DNA from: Burkholderiaceae bacterium
Lineage (GTDB): Bacteria > Pseudomonadota > Gammaproteobacteria > Burkholderiales > Burkholderiaceae_A
Assembly: GCA_018401615.1 (NCBI GenBank)
Contig: JAGYKN010000002.1
Coordinates: 32,862 to 96,861, forward strand
Length of the DNA stretch: 64,000 nt
Direction: 5' to 3'
Of this stretch, positions 1-11,787 are shown one piece after another; the first letter of the stretch is position 1, and each line of letters opens with the position of its first letter. A program made the translations under genes and the position numbers. The notes under the pieces are model-generated. The model was not told where the DNA came from. It did not search any database and worked only from the letters and a program-made list of their open reading frames with translations.

Positions 1-324
1 GATGTCACTGATCTCACCAATGACTGCCCGAAGACGATCACTCGAGACATCTGGCAGCCCCTCAAATTTTGAGAGTTGTTGCCGCTGACGCTCGAGCTCC
101 TGGAGCAGTTCGTTCTTGATGTCGCTTCTGTTTGCGAGCAGGTCGTAGAGTTCAAATAATGTGGCGAGCGCCGCCTCGTGAGAGGCAGAGCAGTCTTGTT
201 GCTCGAGCATCTTGTAGCGAAGGCTCAGACACTCTAGCCGCAGCATGGTCCGCACCCGCTCGTTACACGGAAACTCAAAGACCTGAAGCCCTGAGGTGAG
301 GCGCTGATCGACGAATTCGCTCAT
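1..324 (-). CDS. zapD: Cell division protein ZapD (partial, runs off window start)
   Basis: Minus-strand reading from ATG at 324 gives MSEFVDQRLTSGLQVFEFPCNERVRTMLRLE..., a ZapD-like N-terminus; sits next to coaE as in Burkholderiales. Confidence 0.8.
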   Translation of the reverse strand, partial: MSEFVDQRLTSGLQVFEFPCNERVRTMLRLECLSLRYKMLEQQDCSASHEAALATLFELYDLLANRSDIKNELLQELERQRQQLSKFEGLPDVSSDRLRAVIGEISDI

Positions 325-331
325 CGCATCA

Positions 332-970
332 TTATGTCTGATCTGGGTGGGAATGGTCTGTGGCATGGCGCTGTAGTTGGGCGTGGAGCCTTCCAATGGC
401 GTGGTCGAGCATGTCCGGTGGGCCATCGTTGGCAAGTAGGTCGTCTGATCCCAGTCGTCTGGTCTCGTCATTGACCTGGTGAGAAAGGATATTGTCAAGC
501 ACATCGTCCGGCATGGGCGACCTTGCCGCAACCCGACGCCGACGCTCTGCAAGTGGCGCCGTGATCGATGCGATGCGCCAGACCCAAGGGGGCCGATGGT
601 GTCCGTGAACCTCAAACCAGAGCGGCACGACATAGACCATATAGGGCGCATTGCAGGCAGCAAAGGCCGATGCTGCAAGGGCTTGAATCTTTGGGTGCAA
701 GATGGACTCAAGCGTCCGTCTGGCAGCGGGATCTCGAAAAACGAGGTCTCGCATGGCAGCCCGATCCAGGCCTGCGTCAGAGGAGATCACACCTGGCCCC
801 CAAGTCGCACGGATTTCCTCGAGGGCCTCGCCACCCCTCTGTGTCAGCCTGTGTGAGAGATCGTCAGCATCAAGGGTGGGCACGCCTCGTCTGATGAAGG
901 CCGCCACCGCCGTGGATTTCCCGGCGCCGATGCCGCCGGTGAGGACGAGGACCTTTGCCTGGCCTGACAT
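332..970 (-). CDS. coaE: Dephospho-CoA kinase
   Basis: MSGQAKVLVLTGGIGAGKSTAVAAF P-loop and LDADDLSH motif; start trimmed to the internal Met of ORF 332..1147. Confidence 0.93.
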   Translation of the reverse strand: MSGQAKVLVLTGGIGAGKSTAVAAFIRRGVPTLDADDLSHRLTQRGGEALEEIRATWGPGVISSDAGLDRAAMRDLVFRDPAARRTLESILHPKIQALAASAFAACNAPYMVYVVPLWFEVHGHHRPPWVWRIASITAPLAERRRRVAARSPMPDDVLDNILSHQVNDETRRLGSDDLLANDGPPDMLDHAIGRLHAQLQRHATDHSHPDQT

Positions 971-981
971 ATTGGAGGGGC

Positions 982-1668
982 CTAGAGAATTGGCATGGCC
1001 AGCCAGGCAGCCAGGCAGAGTCCGGGGCCAAATGGAAGGGTGGCCTGTGGGGAGTGCCCCCGCGCAAGGAGACACCAGATGGCCAGGGGCAGCAAGATCA
1101 CTGCACCCAGGCCCAGGACCAGGGCTGGTGCAAGGGGCCCCAGCCATGCCCCCACCGCGCAGAGCAGGGCGTGATCACCGCGACCCATCGCGGGCTGGCC
1201 TGGCTTGCACAGGAGCCACAACGTGTTGAGTCCCCAGGGAAGCAAATACCCAATCACCCCTCCGGCCAGTGCGGCCTCAAGTGTTGTGGGCCAGCCGGGC
1301 CACAGGCTCGCGAGCAGCCCAAAGACGACAAGCGTCCAGGTGATTCGGTCTGGCAGGAGTTGGGTCTGGGCATCGATTCGGGCGGCCGCAAGCAGGCCTG
1401 TGGCGAAGAATAAGAGCGCCAACCAGGTGACTGGGTGCTCGCCCGGAGCCTGGAGTGGCAGCGAGGCCCAGACCATTGCAGCCACCAGAATCCAGGAGAG
1501 GGGAAGTCGGGTGGCCTGTTGCGCGATGCTGCCGGTCGACCAGTGCGCAACCTCGGGCCGGGCCCATCGAAGCCATCCCAATACGAGAATGGGGGTGAGC
1601 ACTGCCGAGCCGAGCAAGAGGGTCAGATCAGTGCTCACCGGCCTGCTCCGCCTCGGGCTCACTGGCAA
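982..1668 (-). CDS. Prepilin peptidase (A24 family), short form without the N-terminal Cys-rich domain
   Basis: IDAQTQLLPDRIT and AMGRGDHALLCAVGAWLG (GxGD aspartyl protease motif); adjacent to coaE. Confidence 0.8.
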   Translation of the reverse strand: MPVSPRRSRPVSTDLTLLLGSAVLTPILVLGWLRWARPEVAHWSTGSIAQQATRLPLSWILVAAMVWASLPLQAPGEHPVTWLALLFFATGLLAAARIDAQTQLLPDRITWTLVVFGLLASLWPGWPTTLEAALAGGVIGYLLPWGLNTLWLLCKPGQPAMGRGDHALLCAVGAWLGPLAPALVLGLGAVILLPLAIWCLLARGHSPQATLPFGPGLCLAAWLAMPIL

Positions 1669-2932
1669 CCGGGGGCCGATGGAGCAAGACGCGCCGAATC
1701 ATGCGATCTTGTATCTGGATGATTTCAAGGGGGGTGTCACCGATCTTCAGGCTCAGGTTGGCGTCCGGAATCTCTTGGAGTTGCTCGAGGATGAGGCCGT
1801 TGAGGGTCTTTGGACCATCGACTGGAAGGGACAGTCCAAGCCGGCGATTGATGTCTCGCACCAGGCACGTTCCGTCGACCACAATGGTGCCGTCCTCACC
1901 CCACTGGAATGGCCGGCCCTGCCGAGCGGGGTTCTGGCCGGAGAACTCCCCGACCAATTCCTCGATGATGTCTTGAAGCGTCACGAGCCCCTCGATCTCA
2001 CCGTACTCATCGACGACGAGGGCAAGCTGCTGGCGGTTGCTCTGAAACTGAGTGAGCTGTGAGAAGAGTTTGGTGCCTGAGGGCGCGAAATACGATGGCG
2101 TGAGGACCTCGATGAGGCGCTCCTTGGTGAAGTCATCATGGGCCAGCAGGGCGATGGCCTTTCGAACATGCAACATGCCCACGACCTGGTTGAGCTCGCC
2201 GCGATAGACCGGGATGTTGTTGTGAAAGCAGGTTGAGAGCTGCTCAATGAGGCTGGCCTCATCGTCGTCTAGGTCGAGGGCTTCAATCCTTCCGCGAGAC
2301 ACCATGACATCGTCGACCCGCAGGTCCTCAAGGTCAAATAGGTTGAGCAGGATATTGCGGTGTTGGCTGGGGATGAAGGCCGCGCTCTCCAAGACTGCGG
2401 TTCTCAGCTCTGCAGTGGTCATTCCCTCAGAGTTGCTGGCCTCAGACGAGACCCTCAGCAGCCTCATGAGCCCGGAGATCAGGCCATTGAGGATCCAGAC
2501 GAAGGGGCGCAGCAGGGCGATGATGGGAATGAGGCCATAGCTGGTGACCATTGAGGCAGCCTCGGCACGTTTGGCGCCAAAGGTCTTTGGCAGTATCTCG
2601 CCAAATATGATGAGCAGTCCCGCGGCAATTGCGGTGGCCACGGCGAGGACCGAATCCTCGTTGCCGAAGGCCTGAATCGTCATGACCGTGATGAGGGTTG
2701 TGAGCGCCGCATTGATGAGGTTGTTGCCCAACAGGATGCTGGCGAGCAGCTGATCGGTTCTCCCGAGCAGGCGAATGACCTGCCTTGCCCCCCGACGACC
2801 TTGTGCGGCCAGGTGCCGCATTTTGTACCGATTGACCGCCATGAGGCTGGTCTCTGACATGGAGAAGAAGGCCGAGATCAGCAGCAAAACAACGATGGCA
2901 AGGCCCTGGGCCCAGAAGGGAAGGTCACTCAA
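1628..2932 (-). CDS. HlyC/CorC family transporter (DUF21 + CBS + CorC_HlyC domain)
   Basis: MSETSLMAVNRYKMRHLAAQG, CBS pair, LALVVDEYGEIEGLVTLQDIIEELVGEF. Confidence 0.9.
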   Translation of the reverse strand: MSDLPFWAQGLAIVVLLLISAFFSMSETSLMAVNRYKMRHLAAQGRRGARQVIRLLGRTDQLLASILLGNNLINAALTTLITVMTIQAFGNEDSVLAVATAIAAGLLIIFGEILPKTFGAKRAEAASMVTSYGLIPIIALLRPFVWILNGLISGLMRLLRVSSEASNSEGMTTAELRTAVLESAAFIPSQHRNILLNLFDLEDLRVDDVMVSRGRIEALDLDDDEASLIEQLSTCFHNNIPVYRGELNQVVGMLHVRKAIALLAHDDFTKERLIEVLTPSYFAPSGTKLFSQLTQFQSNRQQLALVVDEYGEIEGLVTLQDIIEELVGEFSGQNPARQGRPFQWGEDGTIVVDGTCLVRDINRRLGLSLPVDGPKTLNGLILEQLQEIPDANLSLKIGDTPLEIIQIQDRMIRRVLLHRPPVASEPEAEQAGEH

Positions 2933-2968
2933 GCTAGCGGCGAAGCCTCATCGACAGTGCCCCTGAAG

Positions 2969-3045
<77 letters not shown>

Positions 3046-3062
3046 ACGGCGATTCCAGAGGC

Positions 3063-4085
3063 TCATCCCTGGCGCTCAAGAACAAACGAAACCAAGTCTA
3101 GCAGGGATGTTTTGGCCTCGGACTCGGCGATTGTCTCAAGCCCCGAGCGGGCGGCCTGGCACTCAAGTTCAGCCGCCTGCCTGGCGTAGTCGATTGCATC
3201 GGAGTGTCGCACCCGATCGATCACCGCATCAATGTCAATGCTCTGAGGCTCGAGGATGGCCTGACGTATCAGCGCCTTGTCCGAGACGCTTCCGGTTGCC
3301 AGGAGTCGAATCAGAGGCAACGTTGGTTTGCCCTCACGAAGATCATCGCCAAGCTGCTTGCCCATCTCAGACTTGTCGCCGCTGTAATCGAGGATGTCGT
3401 CCGTGAGCTGGAAGGCCGTTCCAAGGTGGCGGCCATAACATGCAAAGGCCTCGATGACGTCGGCAGGCTCTCCTGCCAAGACCGCAGGCAGGCAGGCCGA
3501 CGCCTCAAAGAGCTTGGCTGTCTTAAAGCGTATGACCTGGAGATAGCGTGCCTCGTCGACATCGGGATCCTGACAGTTCATCAGCTGGAGGACCTCCCCC
3601 TCTGCGATGACATTGGTGGCCTCCGAGAGCACCGCCATCACGGGCAGTGAGTTCACACCCACCATCATCTGAAAGGCCCTGGAATAGAGAAAGTCTCCCA
3701 CCAAGACGCTGGCGGCGTTGCCAAAGAGGGCATTGGCGGTCTCGCGGTTTCGCCTTAACCCAGATTCATCGACCACATCGTCATGCAGGAGGGTGGCCGT
3801 GTGGATGAATTCAACGATGCCAGCGAGTTCTGCAATCGAGGCCTCGGGAAGTTCAATGGACCGCTGATGGGCCCTGGCATGGTGGGCAAGGGCGCGGGCG
3901 CAGAGGACCACCAGGGTGGGCCGCATTCGCTTGCCACCGCCCTGGATAATGTGTTGCGCCACCTGCCGCACCAGGCCCACCTCGCTGCTCAGGCGGTTGG
4001 AGATGACCCGATCAACGCCCGCGAGCTCGGCCCCAAGACCCTGCAAGATGGCGTGGTAGCGACTGTTCTGATCATTCGTCTGCAT
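3063..4085 (-). CDS. ispB: Octaprenyl diphosphate synthase
   Basis: GGGKRMRPTLVVL, LLHDDVVDESGLRR, FQLTDDILDYSGD polyprenyl synthase motifs; divergent to rplU. Confidence 0.93.
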   Translation of the reverse strand: MQTNDQNSRYHAILQGLGAELAGVDRVISNRLSSEVGLVRQVAQHIIQGGGKRMRPTLVVLCARALAHHARAHQRSIELPEASIAELAGIVEFIHTATLLHDDVVDESGLRRNRETANALFGNAASVLVGDFLYSRAFQMMVGVNSLPVMAVLSEATNVIAEGEVLQLMNCQDPDVDEARYLQVIRFKTAKLFEASACLPAVLAGEPADVIEAFACYGRHLGTAFQLTDDILDYSGDKSEMGKQLGDDLREGKPTLPLIRLLATGSVSDKALIRQAILEPQSIDIDAVIDRVRHSDAIDYARQAAELECQAARSGLETIAESEAKTSLLDLVSFVLERQG

Positions 4086-4113
4086 GCCCTACTGTACCAA
4101 CCCCAGAAGAGCC

Positions 4114-4142
4114 TTGCGTTTGGGGGGTGTCTTCGCTACCAT
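4114..4142 (+). promoter_or_regulatory. Putative sigma70 promoter for rplU-rpmA-obgE
   Basis: TTGCGT - 17 bp - TACCAT upstream of rplU; SD CAGGAG follows. Confidence 0.5.
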
Positions 4143-4180
4143 AAAAGGCTTTTCCAAATCTACTGGTCAGGAGACTAGCG

Positions 4181-4513
4181 ATGTATGCCGTAATTAAAAC
4201 TGGCGGAAAACAGTACCGCGTGACCCTGGGCGAGGTCCTTCGGGTGGAGACGCTGGTGGCTGAGCCTGGCCAAGAGATCGTCATCACAGACGTGCTTGCG
4301 ATCGGGGCCGGCGATGGCATCGAGGTGGGCAACCCCATGCTGGTGGGTGCAAGCGTAAAGGCCATTGTGAAGTCGCACGGCAGGGGTGAAAAACTCAGGA
4401 TTTTTAAGCACCGCCGCCGCAAGCACTACGCCAAGACCCAGGGTCATCGCCAGAACTACACCGAGATTGAGATTCAGACGGTTGTGAAGCCAGACGGCTC
4501 GCTGGCCGCTTAA
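4181..4513 (+). CDS. rplU: 50S ribosomal protein L21
   Basis: [23 protein letters not shown]. Confidence 0.97.
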   Translation: MYAVIKTGGKQYRVTLGEVLRVETLVAEPGQEIVITDVLAIGAGDGIEVGNPMLVGASVKAIVKSHGRGEKLRIFKHRRRKHYAKTQGHRQNYTEIEIQTVVKPDGSLAA

Positions 4514-4543
4514 CACACACCTTTGCGATAGGAAGCATCCAAC

Positions 4544-4801
4544 ATGGCACAGAAAAAAGGCGGCGGTTCGACGCGAAACGGCCGCGATTCAGAATCAAAG
4601 CGCCTGGGCGTGAAACGTTTTGGCGGGGAGGCAGTCCTGCCTGGTGGCATCCTGGTGCGGCAACGTGGCACCCAGTTTCATCCCGGCGTGAATGTGGGCA
4701 TCGGAAAAGACCACACGCTCTTTGCCCTCGTGGCGGGAAAGGTCGCCTTCTCCGTGCGCGGGCCCCTCAAGCGCTCAACCGTGAGCATCGTTGCCGAGTA
4801 A
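4544..4801 (+). CDS. rpmA: 50S ribosomal protein L27
   Basis: [29 protein letters not shown]. Confidence 0.97.
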   Translation: MAQKKGGGSTRNGRDSESKRLGVKRFGGEAVLPGGILVRQRGTQFHPGVNVGIGKDHTLFALVAGKVAFSVRGPLKRSTVSIVAE

Positions 4802-4808
4802 GCGGTAG

Positions 4809-5951
<1,143 letters not shown>

Positions 5952-5968
5952 AGCGGGGCGCCCAGCAT

Positions 5969-7093
5969 GTGCCCGATGCTGGCCTCTGGGTGGTGAAGTT
6001 GGGGTCAAGCCTTGTGACAAATCACGGACGCGGCGTTGATTCGATTGCCATTGCTGGCTTTGCAGCCCAGCTTGCCCAGCTCAAGACCCAGGGACACCGG
6101 GTCGTTGTCGTCTCGAGTGGCGCCATTGCTGAGGGCATGAAGAGGCTGGGATGGTCGTCTCGACCACATGCGATCCATGACCTCCAGGCCGCGGCTGCGG
6201 TGGGCCAGATGGGGCTTGCACAGGCTTACGAGGCGGGATTCGCAGCCCATCAGCTCAAGACTGCCCAGATCCTCTTGACCCACGAGGACATCGCTGATCG
6301 CCGGCGCTACCTCAACGCAAAGTCAACGATCAATACGCTGCTGGCCTTGGGAATCGTGCCGATCGTCAATGAGAACGACACGGTTGTGACCGAAGAAATC
6401 AAGCTTGGCGACAACGACACCCTCGCGGCCATGGTGGCCAATCTGCTGGAGGCCGACCTCCTGGTGATTCTGACGGACCAGCTGGGCCTATTCACGGATG
6501 ATCCCAGGCTGCATCCGAGCGCGACCATGGTGTCTGAGGTGTCGGCCAATGACCCAGACATTGCGTTGATGGCCGGTGGTGCAGGCTCTGAGATTGGCAC
6601 GGGTGGCATGGCCACCAAGGTCCGTGCAGCTCGACGAGCCGCCAACAGCGGCGCCCACACTCTGATTGCAAGTGGGCATGAGCAGGATGTCTTGCTCCGA
6701 CTGGCAGCCAGAGAGCCAGTCGGCTCGCTGCTCTACGCCGACATTCCGCGGCTCTCCGCTCGGGAGCAGTGGCTCGCGGACCATCTCCAACTCAGGGGGC
6801 AGCTGCAGCTCGATGCCGGTGCGGCCCAGGCCCTGCTCAGAGATGGGAAATCACTGCTGCCCGTGGGTGTGGTCGATGTGGTGGGCCAGTTTGAGCGCGG
6901 CGATGTCGTTGCCTGTCTCGACCCTCAGGGCCGAGAGATTGCCCGCGGACTGGTCAACTACTCGGCCCAAGAGACTCGGCGCATCAGGGGCCTTGCCTCA
7001 TCTCAGATTGAGGCGGCTTTGGGCTTTGTCGAGGAGTCAGAGCTCATGCATCGAGACAACCTGGTCTTTACCTCCTCTGGGGGAAAGAGGTAA
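5969..7093 (+). CDS. proB: Glutamate 5-kinase (with PUA domain)
   Basis: [55 protein letters not shown]. Confidence 0.95.
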   Translation: MPDAGLWVVKLGSSLVTNHGRGVDSIAIAGFAAQLAQLKTQGHRVVVVSSGAIAEGMKRLGWSSRPHAIHDLQAAAAVGQMGLAQAYEAGFAAHQLKTAQILLTHEDIADRRRYLNAKSTINTLLALGIVPIVNENDTVVTEEIKLGDNDTLAAMVANLLEADLLVILTDQLGLFTDDPRLHPSATMVSEVSANDPDIALMAGGAGSEIGTGGMATKVRAARRAANSGAHTLIASGHEQDVLLRLAAREPVGSLLYADIPRLSAREQWLADHLQLRGQLQLDAGAAQALLRDGKSLLPVGVVDVVGQFERGDVVACLDPQGREIARGLVNYSAQETRRIRGLASSQIEAALGFVEESELMHRDNLVFTSSGGKR

Positions 7094-7554
7094 CTGGCAA
7101 GCTCAGACATGGCCATCCAGTAGACATTGCGTTTGAACTCGATCACCGTGTCGAGTGGCACGAAGAAATCATGCCACTGCCAGGCGTCGAATTCAGGCTT
7201 TTCGATTCCGGAGCGCAATTCGATGTGGTGATCCTCGCCGATCATTTTGAGTAGAAACCAGATTTGTTTCTGGCCGCGATAGAGGCCGCGCCATTCTCTG
7301 CGGACCCAGCGATTTGGCACATCGTAATGGAGCCAATCTTGGGTCCGTGCCAGGATCTCCACATGCTCGGGCTTGAGGCCGGTCTCCTCGGCCAGCTCTC
7401 GATACATCGCCTCGATGGGGTCCTCCCCCTCCTTGATGCCACCCTGAGGGAACTGCCAGGCCTGCTCGCGGACACGCTTGCCCCAAAAGACCTGATGCTG
7501 GTCATTGACCAGGATGATCCCAACATTGGGGCGGTAACCGTTTTCATCGAGCAT
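7003..7554 (-). CDS. rppH: RNA pyrophosphohydrolase (Nudix)
   Basis: [60 protein letters not shown] Nudix box; start trimmed from ORF 7003..7890. Confidence 0.93.
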   Translation of the reverse strand: MLDENGYRPNVGIILVNDQHQVFWGKRVREQAWQFPQGGIKEGEDPIEAMYRELAEETGLKPEHVEILARTQDWLHYDVPNRWVRREWRGLYRGQKQIWFLLKMIGEDHHIELRSGIEKPEFDAWQWHDFFVPLDTVIEFKRNVYWMAMSELASYLFPPEEVKTRLSRCMSSDSSTKPKAASI

Positions 7555-7590
7555 AATCCGACCAGTATAAGAGAGCCACACGACCAGACC

Positions 7591-9327
7591 ATGCGCGCGA
7601 GTCATTTCCACCTTCAGACCCTCAAAGAAGATCCCTCGGATGCCGAGATTCCAAGCCATCGTCTGATGCTGCGTGCAGGGATGGTTCGTCGTCTGGGCGC
7701 GGGCATCTATAGTCAGATGCCGCTTGGCCTCAGAGTGGTGCGCAAGGTGGAGGCCATCATTCGGGAGGAGATGAACCGCTCGGGTGCCATCGAACTGCAG
7801 ATGCCAATGGTGCAGCCAGCCGAGCTCTGGCAGGAGACTGGCAGGTGGGACAAGATGGGAAGCGAATTGCTTCGGCTGCGCGACCGCCACGGCAGAGACT
7901 TCGCCATGCAGCCGACATCAGAGGAGGTGATCACAGACATCGCTCGCCAGGAACTCCGCAGCTGGAAGCAACTTCCCAGGAATTTCTATCAGATTCAGAC
8001 CAAGTTCAGAGATGAGCGTCGGCCACGGTTTGGTGTCATGCGGGGTCGCGAGTTTGTCATGAAGGACGCCTATTCATTTGACAAGGATCTGGCAGGCGCT
8101 CAGCGCAGTTACGACATCATGTTTGCCTGCTATGAGCGCATTTTTGATCGCCTCGGCCTCACCTATCGAGCGGTCACGGCCGACACAGGGGCGATCGGGG
8201 GGTCAAGATCCCATGAATTTCAAGTCATTGCAGAGACCGGCGAGGATGCGATTGCCTACTGCCCATCATCGGACTACGCGGCCAATATTGAATTGGCTGC
8301 TGCCCTGCCCCCAGATTCAAGTCGGGCGCCAGCCGCCGAGGCCATGACCCTGGTGGCAACGCCGGGCCTGACCAAATGCAATGAGGTGGCGGCCCTCTGT
8401 GGATTGCCACTGACCCAGACAGTCAAGTCGATTGTGCTGACGGTCGAGGCGGACCCGACGTCTCACCGCGAGAGGCAGATTTGGCTGCTGCTCCTTCGGG
8501 GAGACCACGAGATGAACGAGGTGAAGGTTGGGAAGATTGAGGGGCTCTCGGCTGGCTGGCGGTTTGCAACGGCTGATGAGATCGAGCAGTCATTCGGGGC
8601 ACCCCCGGGATTTCTAGGCCCGGTTGGCCTCTCGTCGGCGGTGACCATCCTGGCGGATCAGGCTGTTGTGCAGATGTCTGATTTTGTTGTGGGCGCCAAT
8701 CAGGTCGATGCCCATCTGCGGGGTGTCAACTGGGGACGCGATCTTGCCGAGCCTCAAAACATTGCCGATATCCGACAGGTTGTGGAGGGGGATCCTTCCC
8801 CGGATGGGCAAGGCGTCCTCATGATCCAGCGCGGAATCGAGGTGGGCCATGTCTTTTATCTGGGCACCAAATACTCAGAGGCCATGGGGGCCTCGGTGCT
8901 CGACGAGACCGGAAAGCCCCGGCTCATGGAGATGGGGTGTTACGGAATTGGCGTGACCCGTATCGTGGGAGCGGCAATTGAGCAGGGCCACGACGGCAGG
9001 GGCATCGTCTGGCCGCGGGCGCTTGCACCCTTCGAGGTTGTCATCTGTCTGGTCGGAGGGGCCAAATCAGAGCCTGTGAGGGCCGCAGGTGAGCAGGCAT
9101 ACGCGGCGCTGGTGGCCTCCGGTTTGGATGTCATCCTCGATGATCGTGATGAACGTCCTGGCGCCATGTTTGCCGACTGGGAACTCATCGGGATTCCGGT
9201 TCGTGTCACGCTTGGCGAGCGCTCGCTCAAGGAGGGGCGAATTGAGTTGCTGCAACGTCGAGGCATGCTGTCTTCCGAGACGACTGCAGACAACCTCGTT
9301 GGCGCTGTGCACGACCTGCTGCGCTAG
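7591..9327 (+). CDS. proS: Prolyl-tRNA synthetase
   Basis: [46 protein letters not shown]; start trimmed from ORF 7264..9327. Confidence 0.95.
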   Translation: MRASHFHLQTLKEDPSDAEIPSHRLMLRAGMVRRLGAGIYSQMPLGLRVVRKVEAIIREEMNRSGAIELQMPMVQPAELWQETGRWDKMGSELLRLRDRHGRDFAMQPTSEEVITDIARQELRSWKQLPRNFYQIQTKFRDERRPRFGVMRGREFVMKDAYSFDKDLAGAQRSYDIMFACYERIFDRLGLTYRAVTADTGAIGGSRSHEFQVIAETGEDAIAYCPSSDYAANIELAAALPPDSSRAPAAEAMTLVATPGLTKCNEVAALCGLPLTQTVKSIVLTVEADPTSHRERQIWLLLLRGDHEMNEVKVGKIEGLSAGWRFATADEIEQSFGAPPGFLGPVGLSSAVTILADQAVVQMSDFVVGANQVDAHLRGVNWGRDLAEPQNIADIRQVVEGDPSPDGQGVLMIQRGIEVGHVFYLGTKYSEAMGASVLDETGKPRLMEMGCYGIGVTRIVGAAIEQGHDGRGIVWPRALAPFEVVICLVGGAKSEPVRAAGEQAYAALVASGLDVILDDRDERPGAMFADWELIGIPVRVTLGERSLKEGRIELLQRRGMLSSETTADNLVGAVHDLLR

Positions 9328-10718
9328 CGACCGAGCCCCGGAAACCCGCCACCAAGGCCTTTGAGCCCCCCCATGGCCCGCATCATTTTCCCAAGGCCAC
9401 CCTTTTGCATCTTCTTCATCATGTCTTGCATCTGCTCGAACTGATTGAGGAGCCGATTGACCTCCTGGACGGGCACGCCGGCACCCATGGCGATTCGACG
9501 CTTGCGGCTGGCCTTGAGGAGCTGAGGGTTGCTGCGTTCGGCCGGGGTCATTGAGCTGATGATGCCCTCCATTCGGCCCACAGACTTGTCTGCGTGCGAG
9601 AGATTCGTGGACCTTGCGGCCTGTTGCACCTGGGCAGGCAGTTTGTCGAGCAGGCTTGAGAGGCCCCCCATTGATTTCATCTGACCGATCTGAAGCTTGA
9701 AGTCGTTTAGATCGAAGCGGGCGCCAGATTTGAGCTTTGCAGCCATCTTTTCTGCAGACTGCAGGTCGATGCTCTTCTGGGCCTGCTCCACGATTGCCAG
9801 CACGTCGCCCATTCCGAGAATGCGCTGGGCAAAGCGCTCCGGATCGAAGGCCTCCAGGCCATCGAGTTTTTCCGAGATGCCCACAAACCGAACGGGACAG
9901 CCGGTGACTGCGCGCACAGACAGGACCGCACCACCGCGAGCATCACCGTCGACTTTGGTCAGCACGATGCCGGTGAGGGGGACGGTCTGCCTGAAGGCCT
10001 CCGCCGTGCGAATGGCATCCTGACCCTGCATGGCATCGACCGTGAAAAGGGTCTCGATTGGATTGAGGCTCCGATGGAGGGCGGCGATCTCAGCCATCAT
10101 GGCCTCGTCGATGGCCAATCGCCCGGCCGTGTCAACAAGCAAGACATCGTGATAGTGGCGGCGCGCCCAATCAGCTGCTGCCTGGCCGATCTGGATGGGT
10201 GACTGGCTCAAATCGCTTGGGAAGAAGTCTGCGCCGGCCTGCTCGGTCACCGTGCGCAGCTGCTCGATGGCGGCTGGTCGGTAGACGTCACAAGAGACTG
10301 TTAGGACTTTTTTCTTGTGGCGCTCCCGAAGCCATTGGGCGATCTTGCCCACGCTGGTGGTCTTTCCCGCTCCTTGTAATCCTGCCATGAGCACGATGGC
10401 GGGGGGCTGCTGTGCCAGATTGAGCCCAGTTGGCCCAGCAGGATGTTGGTCATCTCCCGACATGAGGCGAACCAGTTCTCGGTGGACCACACCAACCAAG
10501 GCCTGACCGGGGGTGAGGCTGTCGAGCACGTCTTGACCCAGCGCCTTTTCTCGAACGGACTGGATGAAGGTCTTGACAACGGGCAAGGCGACATCAGCCT
10601 CGAGCATGGCAAGGCGAATTTCCCGCAGCATCTCCTGGGTGTTGGCCTCGGTGAGGCGAGCCTGGCCCTTGATTGTTTTTAGGGCTCGGGCAAGGCGTTC
10701 GGTGAGGCTTTCAAGCAT
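9324..10718 (-). CDS. ffh: Signal recognition particle protein Ffh
   Basis: [40 protein letters not shown]-terminal M domain (Met-rich). Confidence 0.96.
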   Translation of the reverse strand: MLESLTERLARALKTIKGQARLTEANTQEMLREIRLAMLEADVALPVVKTFIQSVREKALGQDVLDSLTPGQALVGVVHRELVRLMSGDDQHPAGPTGLNLAQQPPAIVLMAGLQGAGKTTSVGKIAQWLRERHKKKVLTVSCDVYRPAAIEQLRTVTEQAGADFFPSDLSQSPIQIGQAAADWARRHYHDVLLVDTAGRLAIDEAMMAEIAALHRSLNPIETLFTVDAMQGQDAIRTAEAFRQTVPLTGIVLTKVDGDARGGAVLSVRAVTGCPVRFVGISEKLDGLEAFDPERFAQRILGMGDVLAIVEQAQKSIDLQSAEKMAAKLKSGARFDLNDFKLQIGQMKSMGGLSSLLDKLPAQVQQAARSTNLSHADKSVGRMEGIISSMTPAERSNPQLLKASRKRRIAMGAGVPVQEVNRLLNQFEQMQDMMKKMQKGGLGKMMRAMGGLKGLGGGFPGLGR

Positions 10719-10753
10719 GGGGACTCCATCGGGCCTGCGCTACACTGGCGCTC

Positions 10754-11560
10754 ATGTCCTCCTCATTGTACGGCGTCGCTCCGTGGCTGGCCGCTGCCGG
10801 CTATTGCGGGCTCTTCTGGGCCCGGCATCGGTCGGATGGTGGCGCCTGGCGCCTGGGGCTCCACGGCCTCATGGGCCTGACGCTGGTGTTGCAGGGCTCA
10901 CTGCTCTTGCCTGAGTGGTTCTCCGATGGTGCCATCCGCTTTGGATTTGCGCCCGCTGTCTCTTGGATGCTGTGGCTGGCCGTGATGTTGCTCTGGATCG
11001 AATCCTGGTTTCATCAAATCCCCCGACCGGCCATCTCTATTTTCCCCCTTGCGGCATTGGCGGTCTTGCTCCCCGGATGGTTTCCTGGGGTGGTGCTCCT
11101 GGAGCACCCCTCGTTGTTGTTTCGGGGCCATATTCTCTTTGCAATGTTGGCCTACAGCTGCTTTGCAATTGCATCTGGCCAGGCGCTCCTGATGCTTGCT
11201 CAGGAGAAGGCCCTCCACCGAGCCAAGCTACAGGAGGGGTGGTGGACCGAAATGCCCCCGCTGCTCGAGATGGATCAGACGTTGTTGAGAATCACGATGG
11301 TTGGGTTCGGGCTGCTGACCCTCACCCTGGCCACGGGCATGGTGGTCAACCTCAATTCGGGGCTGGATCCCCTGCGGTTTGATCACAAGACCCTCTTTAC
11401 AGTCTTGACCTGGCTGATGGTCGGCGTCTTTCTGGCCGGCCGCGGGCGGATGGGATGGCGCGGGCGGGTGGCCGCTCGCTTTGTGCTCGGCGGGTTTGCA
11501 ATGTTGCTGCTCGCCTACGTGGGCAGCCGATTCGTTCTTGAGATCTTCATCACATCCTGA
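10754..11560 (+). CDS. Cytochrome c assembly (CcsA/YpjD-like) membrane protein
   Basis: Multi-TM protein next to ffh; FRGHILFAMLAYSCFAIASGQALLML, DHKTLFTVLTWLMVGVFLAGRGRMGWRGRVAARF. Confidence 0.85.
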   Translation: MSSSLYGVAPWLAAAGYCGLFWARHRSDGGAWRLGLHGLMGLTLVLQGSLLLPEWFSDGAIRFGFAPAVSWMLWLAVMLLWIESWFHQIPRPAISIFPLAALAVLLPGWFPGVVLLEHPSLLFRGHILFAMLAYSCFAIASGQALLMLAQEKALHRAKLQEGWWTEMPPLLEMDQTLLRITMVGFGLLTLTLATGMVVNLNSGLDPLRFDHKTLFTVLTWLMVGVFLAGRGRMGWRGRVAARFVLGGFAMLLLAYVGSRFVLEIFITS

Positions 11561-11787
11561 TGTTAGGGCGCATCGTCACAATCGTGGTGTTGGTGGGGGT
11601 TGTCTTCCTCCTATTTCGTCTGGCGCTGCGAAAAAAGAGGTCTTCCACCCCACCTCCCACGCCCCCAGAGATGCCACCACCACCCGCCCTGGTGGCATGT
11701 GCCCAGTGTGGTGTTCATCTCCCACCCGATGACGCCACATGGCGCGATGGGAAGGCCTTCTGTAGCAAGGACCATGCAGGCCTCTAG
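11560..11787 (+). CDS. PP0621 family protein (TM anchor + Cys-rich CAQCGVHLP motif)
   Basis: Short protein with N-terminal TM, Pro-rich linker and CxxC...FCSKDH; located between ypjD-like and ampD. Confidence 0.75.
   Translation: MLGRIVTIVVLVGVVFLLFRLALRKKRSSTPPPTPPEMPPPPALVACAQCGVHLPPDDATWRDGKAFCSKDHAGL

Noticed and set aside
7264-7590. N-terminal extension of the proS ORF (and similar extensions of coaE, rppH, ampD, ribE, ribH, nusB, glyA)
   Set aside because: Family alignment from memory places the start at MRASHFHL; the extensions are opposite or inside neighbouring genes.
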